From: JAAZHN01 sp964605575 | Lineage (GTDB): Bacteria > Bacillota_I > Bacilli_A > RF39 > UBA660 | NCBI GenBank assembly: GCA_964605575.1 | Contig: CAZSDG010000003.1 | Coordinates: 1-37,805 of the forward strand | Direction of reading: 5' to 3' | Length of the DNA stretch: 37,805 nucleotides | Part shown: in pieces, positions 31,729 to 37,805 of the stretch | How positions within the stretch are numbered: position 1 is the stretch's first letter | Layout: each line of letters opens with the position of its first letter | Notes under the pieces: model-generated | What the model was told of the DNA's origin: nothing | Databases searched by the model: none | What the model saw: the letters and a program-made list of their open reading frames with translations, nothing else | Made by a program: the position numbers and the translations under genes

Positions 31729-33492
31729 ATGTTCCAAGAAGAGCTAAAATTGATTCCTAATAAACCTGGTAGTTATCAAATGTTTAATCAAGATAACGAA
31801 ATTATTTATGTGGGTAAAGCTAAAGACTTGAAAAAACGCGTTTCTTCTTATTTTAATCGACAAGCAAAAGATAAAACTAAAGTTTTAGTTTCAGAAATAG
31901 TGCGTTTCGAATATATAGTTACTTCTACTGAGTTAGAAGCTTTTATTTTGGAAATAAATTTAATAAAAAAATATAAACCTAAATACAATGTTTTACTTAC
32001 AGATGATAAATCTTACCCCTATATCGAATATAAAAGACATCCATTTCCAAGCTTAAAAGTAGTTAGATATTTAAAAGTTAAAAAATCTAAAAATTCTAAG
32101 CTGTTTGGACCTTTTCCTAATAGTTATGCCGCAAGAAGAGTGGTAAATTTAATTAATCGAATTTATCCCTTAAAAAAATGTGTGGGGATGCCTAAACAAG
32201 TATGTTTATATTATCATATAGATGAATGTTTAGGATATTGTGCACGTGATATTTCACCAGTCAAGATTGATGAAATGGAACAAGATATAATTAGATTTTT
32301 AAGTGGTAATGATAATGTAATTAGAGATAAAATAATTGAAAGAATTAATTATCATTCTTTAAAAATGAATTATGAAATTGCTAAGGAGCTAACTGATGAA
32401 TTAAGTTATATAAAAATTGTTTTAGATAAACAAAAAGTTGAATTAAAAGACTTAGAAAATAGAGATATAATAAACTATTATGAGCAAGATGGTTATGTAT
32501 CTTTAGTAATATTTTTTATTAGACACGGTAAGTTATTAGAAGCACATAAAACAATTTTTAATCATCACGATAATATTTATGACTCGATTGAAGGATATTT
32601 AGCTCTATTTTATGAAAATCATGAAATACCTAAAGAAATAATTATCAGTGAAGAGTTAAATCAGCAATTACTTGAATCATTTATTGAAGCTAAATTTATT
32701 ATCCCAAAGAAGGGTGAAAAGAAAAAACTTTTACTTTTAGCCCAAGAAAATGCCAAGATTCACTTAGAATCACAACTAGAAAAAACTATGCAAGAAGAAC
32801 TTAGAACTAGTGGTTCAAATGAAGATTTAAGAAAATTGCTAGGATTAAAAAAATTAAAAAGAATTGAATCCTTTGATAATTCTAATCTATTTGGTAATTT
32901 TTCAGTAAGTGGAATGATTGTTTTTATTAATGGCAAACCAGCTAAGAAGCAATATCGTAAATTTAAAATATCGATTGATTCTAATGATGATTATCAAATG
33001 ATGAAGGAAGTAATCTATCGAAGATATTATCGGGTATTAATGGAGAAAAGTGAACTTCCTGATTTAATAATCGTTGATGGCGGAACGAATCAAATTAATG
33101 CAACTTTAAGTGTTTTAGATGAATTAGGGCTTAATATTCCTTTAGTAGGTTTAAAAAAGAATGCAAAGCATCAAACTGAGGCCTTGCTTGATGGTTTTAC
33201 AAAAAAAGAATATCCTTTAGATAAAACTTCAAACTTATTTCATTACTTAACTAGAATTCAGGATGAAACTCATCGTTATACAATTAACTATCATCGACAA
33301 ATAAGAAGTAAAAGTGATTTGTCTAGTATCTTAGACCAAGTACCAGGTTTAGGAAAACAAAGAAAAAAACTTATCTTAAAAAATTATCCAAATTTAAAAG
33401 AATTAAAAACTGTAGATTTAGCTGTACTTTCGAAACTAATTCCTGCGAATGTTGCGATTAAATTAAAAGAATTAGCAAATGAATTGCTTTGA
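31729..33492 (+). CDS. uvrC: Excinuclease ABC subunit C
   Basis: Dual nuclease of nucleotide excision repair. The 587-residue protein has the N-terminal GIY-YIG nuclease domain (about 10-90: GSYQMFNQDNEIIYVGKAKDLKKRV), a four-Cys block (CVGMPKQVCLYYHIDECLGYC, about residues 149-169) that binds an Fe-S cluster in the family, a UVR-like helical region, the RNase H-like 3' domain (RIESFDNSNLFGNFSVSGMIVF, LIIVDGGTNQI) and C-terminal tandem HhH (VPGLGKQRKKLILKNYPN). All are present and full length. In Bacillus trxA and uvrC are adjacent; here two genes separate them. Confidence 0.96.
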   Translation: MFQEELKLIPNKPGSYQMFNQDNEIIYVGKAKDLKKRVSSYFNRQAKDKTKVLVSEIVRFEYIVTSTELEAFILEINLIKKYKPKYNVLLTDDKSYPYIEYKRHPFPSLKVVRYLKVKKSKNSKLFGPFPNSYAARRVVNLINRIYPLKKCVGMPKQVCLYYHIDECLGYCARDISPVKIDEMEQDIIRFLSGNDNVIRDKIIERINYHSLKMNYEIAKELTDELSYIKIVLDKQKVELKDLENRDIINYYEQDGYVSLVIFFIRHGKLLEAHKTIFNHHDNIYDSIEGYLALFYENHEIPKEIIISEELNQQLLESFIEAKFIIPKKGEKKKLLLLAQENAKIHLESQLEKTMQEELRTSGSNEDLRKLLGLKKLKRIESFDNSNLFGNFSVSGMIVFINGKPAKKQYRKFKISIDSNDDYQMMKEVIYRRYYRVLMEKSELPDLIIVDGGTNQINATLSVLDELGLNIPLVGLKKNAKHQTEALLDGFTKKEYPLDKTSNLFHYLTRIQDETHRYTINYHRQIRSKSDLSSILDQVPGLGKQRKKLILKNYPNLKELKTVDLAVLSKLIPANVAIKLKELANELL

Positions 33493-33543
33493 TAATTCTT
33501 TTTTTTATTGCCTAATCATAGTATAATTAAAATGGTGAGATGA

Positions 33544-34743
33544 ATGAGACTATTTAAAATCAAAAAAAATAACTCGATTAAAGTTTCAAGTAGCACCGTA
33601 TCATTACTGGATCCGGATTTTTGTTATGTACCAGTTATAAAAGATTCTGAAATTCAAGTTGAAGTTGGGAATAAAGTATTAAAAGATCAAGCTCTATTGA
33701 TCTTAAACAACAACTTAGTTATTACTTCACCAATCAGTGGAATTTTTACTGGATTTAAAGAAGTCAATACCGTTGATGGGATAGTTAATGCTCTTGAAAT
33801 TGAGAATGATTTTAAAGAAAAAAGTATCAATAAAAAAGGATATCGAAATGATTTAACTTCTTATAAATATAAAGATTTAGAATCAATCTTAAATATGCTT
33901 TATATTCCGTACTTAGATGACAAAAAAGAACATATTGAATTAAATAAAAAAATTAAATATTTAGTTATTAATGCAATCGATGATGAACCGTATGTCGCGA
34001 ATAATAGTGTTTTATTAAATAACAAACTAGAAGATCTATTAGAAACTGTTGATCTTTTAGCTAAGATTATTAAATTAGACAAAGTATTTATTACTGTAAG
34101 CAATTATGAAACTGATCTTATAACTAATTTAATAAATTCAATAGGATCATATCCCAGTATAGAACTTAAATTGATTAATAATACTTACCCTTTAATTTTA
34201 GAAAGATATTTTAATTATTCCAAAAAAGAGATGCAAATAATGAATGTTTCATCACTTAATGCTCTTGATACTGTAATTAGAAGTGATAGGGTAATTGCTG
34301 AAAAAATGATTACAATTACTGGAGACGCAATAAAGGAGCCAAAGATTTTTATTTTAAAACTTGGCTCAAATATTAGAGATATAATTGGCTCAGAAATTAA
34401 ATTTAAACCAGGTAAGTCAAAAAATAAGATTCAAATAGTTGTAAATGGTTTAATGAAAGGTAGTGAAGTTACTAATCTGGATTTAATAGTAACGCCAGAT
34501 TTAAGTAGCATTATCTTAAATAAAGAAGAATTATTTGAAGAAGAAAATTGTCTTAATTGTGGGGCATGTGTTCGTGTTTGTCCAGTAAAAAACAATCCCC
34601 ATTATATTAAGAATCATCCAAATTCTAAAACAGCAAAAAAACAAATAGATGATTGCCTTAACTGCAATGCTTGTACTTATATTTGTCCAGCAAATATAAA
34701 CTTTAAAGAAATACTTAAAAAGGGGGATAATAATGAAAACTAA
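33544..34743 (+). CDS. RnfC-like Fe-S protein with eroded FMN/NADH site
   Basis: A 399-residue protein with the RnfC order: N-terminal barrel-sandwich domain (about 15-90: FCYVPVIKDSEIQVEVGNKV...SPISGIFTG), a Nqo1-like middle (YLVINAIDDEPYVANNSVLL aligning with the NGAECEPY block), a SLBB-like part (ITITGDAIKEPKIFILKLG), and two intact [4Fe-4S] motifs CLNCGACVRVCPVKNNP (about 336) and CLNCNACTYICPANI (about 371). The GLGGAGFPT and YPQG motifs that bind FMN/NADH in RnfC are not recognisable. In the Rnf complex RnfC takes electrons from NADH; that activity is doubtful here. It overlaps the next gene by 11 nt. rnfG, E, A and B are not in the window. Confidence 0.78.
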   Translation: MRLFKIKKNNSIKVSSSTVSLLDPDFCYVPVIKDSEIQVEVGNKVLKDQALLILNNNLVITSPISGIFTGFKEVNTVDGIVNALEIENDFKEKSINKKGYRNDLTSYKYKDLESILNMLYIPYLDDKKEHIELNKKIKYLVINAIDDEPYVANNSVLLNNKLEDLLETVDLLAKIIKLDKVFITVSNYETDLITNLINSIGSYPSIELKLINNTYPLILERYFNYSKKEMQIMNVSSLNALDTVIRSDRVIAEKMITITGDAIKEPKIFILKLGSNIRDIIGSEIKFKPGKSKNKIQIVVNGLMKGSEVTNLDLIVTPDLSSIILNKEELFEEENCLNCGACVRVCPVKNNPHYIKNHPNSKTAKKQIDDCLNCNACTYICPANINFKEILKKGDNNEN

Positions 34744-35674
34744 AAAGATATTTTTACATAGTGAAAACTCAATTTTAAGATTAAATCTTCAATATTTAAT
34801 CCTTTTAGTGCCTTTAGTTTTATTTGGCTTTTACAAAAACGGGATAATTGTTTATCAAAAAGGTTATACAACCATCCTTGGAATGTTTAAACCATTAATT
34901 ATTCCAATATCAAGTTTATTAATTGGTTTACTAATTTTTTATTTATTAAATACCAAAAGAAAAATAACTGTTTTTGAATCATTTAAAATTAGTACATTTC
35001 CAATTCAAACTTTAATATTGGGTATGGTTTTACCAATTAAAGTAAATATACATGTTTTTTTAATTACCCTTCCAATATTGTCTTTTTTTTATTTAAAGTT
35101 TTTTTATAATAAAAAACTTTCATTTAATTTTATTGCTTTGAGTTTAATTGTTATTGTATTAAGTTCTTACTTATTGAGTGATTATAAAACTATTGCGCAG
35201 TTGTATATAAATAATTATGAAAATTCAGTCATTTTAAATCCCAGTATATATAGGCTATTAATTGGTTTTAATCATTCTGGACTAGCGATTACTAATCATA
35301 TAATTAGTAGTATGATTTTCATTTATTTAATCCCAAAAGTAACATTTAAAAGAGAAATATCCCTTTACTTATTATCTATTTTTTTATTAATTGGTAGTAT
35401 TAATTTGGTTATTGGTAGTAGTTTTAGTGAGCAATTAAGATTTATTTTTAATTCTTCTTTATTATTTAGCATATTTTTTATTGCTAATGAGCTAACTTCA
35501 ACTCCAGCAACGAAGTTAGCAATGTTCTTTTATTCATTATTAGTAATGATATTTTACTGGTTATTTAGCATTATTACTAAAGATTTAGCAATATTCCTAT
35601 CAATCTTTATTGTAAGTATTTCTTCATATTGGTTAGATATTATCTTCAAAAAAACAAAATTTGCTAAGAAATAA
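34733..35674 (+). CDS. RnfD/NqrB-like membrane protein lacking the flavinylation motif
   Basis: A 313-residue protein with about nine to ten membrane helices. The C-terminal block SSLLFSIFFIANELTSTPATK matches the RnfD pattern FFMATDPVTSPVTP, and LLIGFNHSGLAITNH lies where RnfD has its GxxGSIGE segment. The S/T-GAT flavinylation motif of RnfD/NqrB is not present anywhere. AAGGGGG precedes the ATG. With the RnfC-like gene it forms a two-gene unit. The call rests on weak similarity plus the partner gene; it could be a divergent relative with another role. Confidence 0.65.
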   Translation: MKTKKIFLHSENSILRLNLQYLILLVPLVLFGFYKNGIIVYQKGYTTILGMFKPLIIPISSLLIGLLIFYLLNTKRKITVFESFKISTFPIQTLILGMVLPIKVNIHVFLITLPILSFFYLKFFYNKKLSFNFIALSLIVIVLSSYLLSDYKTIAQLYINNYENSVILNPSIYRLLIGFNHSGLAITNHIISSMIFIYLIPKVTFKREISLYLLSIFLLIGSINLVIGSSFSEQLRFIFNSSLLFSIFFIANELTSTPATKLAMFFYSLLVMIFYWLFSIITKDLAIFLSIFIVSISSYWLDIIFKKTKFAKK

Positions 35675-35754
35675 TCACTTTTTTGCAATTTTTATTAAAA
35701 TAATAAAGGAAATTAGCCTTATTGATTGTATATATATAATTGAGAGGGGAACTA

Positions 35755-37467
35755 ATGGCTTTAATAGATAACGAAATAATCAATCAAATTAGAAACAGTA
35801 TTAATATTGTTGATGTCATTAATGAATATGTACCATTAACGGCTAAAGGTCGTAATTTTTTTGGTGTTTGTCCATTTCATAATGATCATTCCCCAAGTAT
35901 GAGTGTTAGTCCTGATAAGCAAATCTATACTTGCTTTTCTTGTGGAGCAACTGGTAATGTTTTTACTTTTTTACAGGATTTTGAACATATACCTTTTTTA
36001 GAAGCGGTTAAAAGATTATCGTTAAAAACTGGTATTAGTTTAGGAGTTAATATTTCTTCGCCAAAAGAGCCGAAAAAAACCAAAGAAAATGAAATATATA
36101 ACCTAACTCAAAAATTTTATCAAAATAATTTGAAAACTAAAGAAGGATTAAAAGCGCGGGAATATTTACATAAAAGAAACTTTAATGATGATATTATTGA
36201 GAAATTTGCTATTGGTCTATCATTAAATGTTCCAGATAATTTATTAAAGTTATTAGAAAACAAAGGTTATGATAAGCAGTTATTAGATGAAATTGGTCTA
36301 ATAAATAATAATCAAGATTATTTTAGAAATCGAATAATGTTTCCTATAAAAGATTATATGGGACAAATAGTTGGCTACAGTGGCCGAGTATATAATAATG
36401 AAGATTCTGCTAAATATGTTAATTCAAGAGCTAGTTCTTACTTTAAAAAAGGCGAAATCTTATATAATTATCACTTAGCTAAAGACCGAGTTAGAATTAA
36501 TAATGCTGTTATTGTAGTTGAAGGATTTATGGATGTAATTAGACTTTCAACAATTGGAGTTGATAATGCAGTTGCTCTGATGGGTACTGCTTTAACTAAA
36601 GAACAAATTACATTGTTAAAGAAACTTAGATGTCCAGTTATTCTCTGTTTAGATAATGACGAAGCAGGTCTTAATGCAACATTCGCAGCAGGTGATCAAT
36701 TATTTAAAGAAAATATTGAAACTTTGGTTATCCGCCTCGAAGATTATAACGATCCCGATGACTATATAGTTAATAAAGGTAAAGAAGCTTTTGAATTGAA
36801 TTTAAACTCAGCTCAAAGCTACTTAGATTATAAAATAAAATATTTGAAAACTAATTTTGGAAGTAACGATTCTAAACAAATCGCAGATAATATAAACGAT
36901 TTAATTAATCTTATTAATCCAATAACTGATTCAATATATAAAAATATCTTAATTGAGAAAATAGTAAAAGAATTTAATTTAGATCAAGATTTGTTAAAAG
37001 CAAAGTTAAATACTCAAGAAGCTAAAATAATAATTCCAAAGGAAATTAACAAACGGAAGAAAACACGAATTAATAAAGCCTGTGAAGCAATTTTATATAT
37101 AATGTTATCAAATCCTAAATACATTAAAATATTTGATAAGAACATGGGTTACTTTCCAATTTCAATTTATAATAGCTTATTAAATGAAATTAGAACATTC
37201 TATAGTGATCATAGTACAATTAATTTTGCTGATTTCTTAACCTATATAAACGAAGATGAAAAACTATCTGAGCTAGTTAAAGAAATAATTGCTCAATCAG
37301 ATGAAATAGTTAATGAAGAAGAGTTTGATAATTATTTATCGATAACTAAAAAAGCAGTGTTTAATAAAAGAATTGATAAGTTAAAAGAAGATATAGAAAA
37401 AACTGATGACTTAGCTAAAAAAATAGCTATTACAAATAAAATAGCAGAATTAAAGAAAGAAGTGTAA
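35755..37467 (+). CDS. dnaG: DNA primase DnaG
   Basis: Makes RNA primers at the replication fork. The 570-residue protein has the N-terminal zinc-binding domain (Cys39, His42, Cys60, Cys63 in FGVCPFHNDHSPS...YTCFSCGATGN), the RNA polymerase core with RIMFPIKDYMGQIVGYSGR, the TOPRIM motifs VVVEGFMDVI and LCLDNDEAG, and a divergent C-terminal helicase-binding domain (about 430-570). ATG 35755 is chosen for its AGAGGGG site; a TTG 15 nt upstream is less likely. It is followed 2 nt later by rpoD, the classic dnaG-rpoD arrangement. Confidence 0.96.
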   Translation: MALIDNEIINQIRNSINIVDVINEYVPLTAKGRNFFGVCPFHNDHSPSMSVSPDKQIYTCFSCGATGNVFTFLQDFEHIPFLEAVKRLSLKTGISLGVNISSPKEPKKTKENEIYNLTQKFYQNNLKTKEGLKAREYLHKRNFNDDIIEKFAIGLSLNVPDNLLKLLENKGYDKQLLDEIGLINNNQDYFRNRIMFPIKDYMGQIVGYSGRVYNNEDSAKYVNSRASSYFKKGEILYNYHLAKDRVRINNAVIVVEGFMDVIRLSTIGVDNAVALMGTALTKEQITLLKKLRCPVILCLDNDEAGLNATFAAGDQLFKENIETLVIRLEDYNDPDDYIVNKGKEAFELNLNSAQSYLDYKIKYLKTNFGSNDSKQIADNINDLINLINPITDSIYKNILIEKIVKEFNLDQDLLKAKLNTQEAKIIIPKEINKRKKTRINKACEAILYIMLSNPKYIKIFDKNMGYFPISIYNSLLNEIRTFYSDHSTINFADFLTYINEDEKLSELVKEIIAQSDEIVNEEEFDNYLSITKKAVFNKRIDKLKEDIEKTDDLAKKIAITNKIAELKKEV

Positions 37468-37469
37468 AA

Positions 37470-37805
37470 GTGAAAGAAATTAAAACATTTGAAGAAAGAA
37501 AAAAAGATTTATTAAAACTAGGTAAAAAGAACGGTGTTATAACTTTTGAAGAACTAGCAGAAGCATTAAAAGGCTTGGAAGTCGATAATGATTCATTAGA
37601 TGATTTATATAATGCCTTCATTGATAATGATATTGAGGTTGTTTCATCAAATGAAGATGGGGACGATGATGCAGGTAAAGAAAAGTCTAAAAAAGATGAT
37701 GTTGTTATTGATGAGGCAACAATAAGTAAAGATATGACAATTAATGATCCAGTAAGAATGTATTTAAAAGAAATTGGACGTATTAGTCTTCTATCTGGTG
37801 AAGAG
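37470..37805 (+). CDS. rpoD: Primary sigma factor RpoD, 3' end outside window
   Basis: The first 112 codons of the housekeeping sigma factor. The start is GTG 37470, giving (M)KEIKTFEERKKDLLKLGKK, the sigma region 1.1 pattern of Bacilli SigA, followed by an acidic stretch and region 1.2 (NDPVRMYLKEIGRISLLSGEE) at the window edge. The ribosome site is weak, and the gene begins 2 nt after the dnaG stop, so translation is probably coupled. The promoter boxes noted in this window (TTGNNN/TATAAT) are those this factor recognises. Confidence 0.95.
   Translation, partial: MKEIKTFEERKKDLLKLGKKNGVITFEELAEALKGLEVDNDSLDDLYNAFIDNDIEVVSSNEDGDDDAGKEKSKKDDVVIDEATISKDMTINDPVRMYLKEIGRISLLSGEE

Noticed and set aside
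1..37805. Mycoplasma-type genetic code (TGA as Trp)
   Set aside because: Several intact conserved genes end in TGA at the expected length, and Trp codons are TGG.

Overview
The window is very AT-rich, gene-dense bacterial chromosome with strong AGGAGG-type ribosome binding sites and short intergenic gaps. The gene content is that of the low-GC Bacillota, class Bacilli: DivIB/FtsA/FtsZ, the lexA-tkt-yneF neighbourhood, comEA-comEC-holA, rnhC next to cvpA, and dnaG-rpoD. TGA is a normal stop codon here (murG, murB, queH, hisS, lspA and uvrC all end in TGA), and peptidoglycan and division genes are present, so this is not a Mycoplasma-type genome. The BspA-like surface protein at the left edge, tight packing and missing accessory genes suggest an uncultured, host-associated, streamlined member of the Bacilli (RF39-like). 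That placement is inference.

Layout. 1-1.7 kb: C-terminal part of a large secreted BspA-like (DUF285) repeat protein. 1.8-7.4 kb: cell wall and division operon murG-murB-divIB-queH-ftsA-ftsZ, with the tRNA queuosine gene queH inserted. 7.5-8.5 kb: a hypothetical gene and a small zinc-ribbon protein on the minus strand. 8.5-10.5 kb: hisS and a SpoU-type RNA methyltransferase. 10.5-12.3 kb: an unrecognised two-gene unit (46 aa plus 532 aa). 12.4-15 kb: lspA, rluD and a rhomboid protease. 15-18.4 kb: lexA (minus), facing a tiny SOS-box-controlled gene for a 24-residue membrane peptide, then tkt, yneF and a 98-aa membrane protein. 18.4-21.3 kb: parE, then def and a hypothetical gene on the minus strand. 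21.4-28.5 kb: ftsW, comEA, comEC, holA, tex. 28.5-33.5 kb: rnhC (minus), cvpA, trxA, a short YigZ-like protein (minus), a lone prepilin and uvrC. 33.5-35.7 kb: a degenerate RnfC/RnfD-like pair. 35.75 kb to the end: dnaG and the start of rpoD.

Most of the window is housekeeping: envelope growth and division, replication and repair, tRNA/rRNA modification, lipoprotein maturation and DNA uptake. The points most worth a second look are: (1) the 24-aa SOS membrane peptide in the chromosomal slot held by yneA/sosA in other Bacilli; (2) a ComEA-like protein with seven cysteines spaced exactly five residues apart, whose ribosome binding site is buried in a predicted 13-bp hairpin; (3) an RnfC-like protein with both [4Fe-4S] motifs but no recognisable FMN/NADH motif, paired with an RnfD-like protein lacking the flavinylation motif; (4) a ParE with Asn where the TOPRIM motif normally reads EGDSA; (5) transcription signals folded into coding ends, including a 41-nt palindrome that encodes the identical C-terminus VIKKS of two convergent genes. 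No tRNA, rRNA, CRISPR array, insertion sequence or prophage gene was seen. No gap between genes exceeds about 175 bases.
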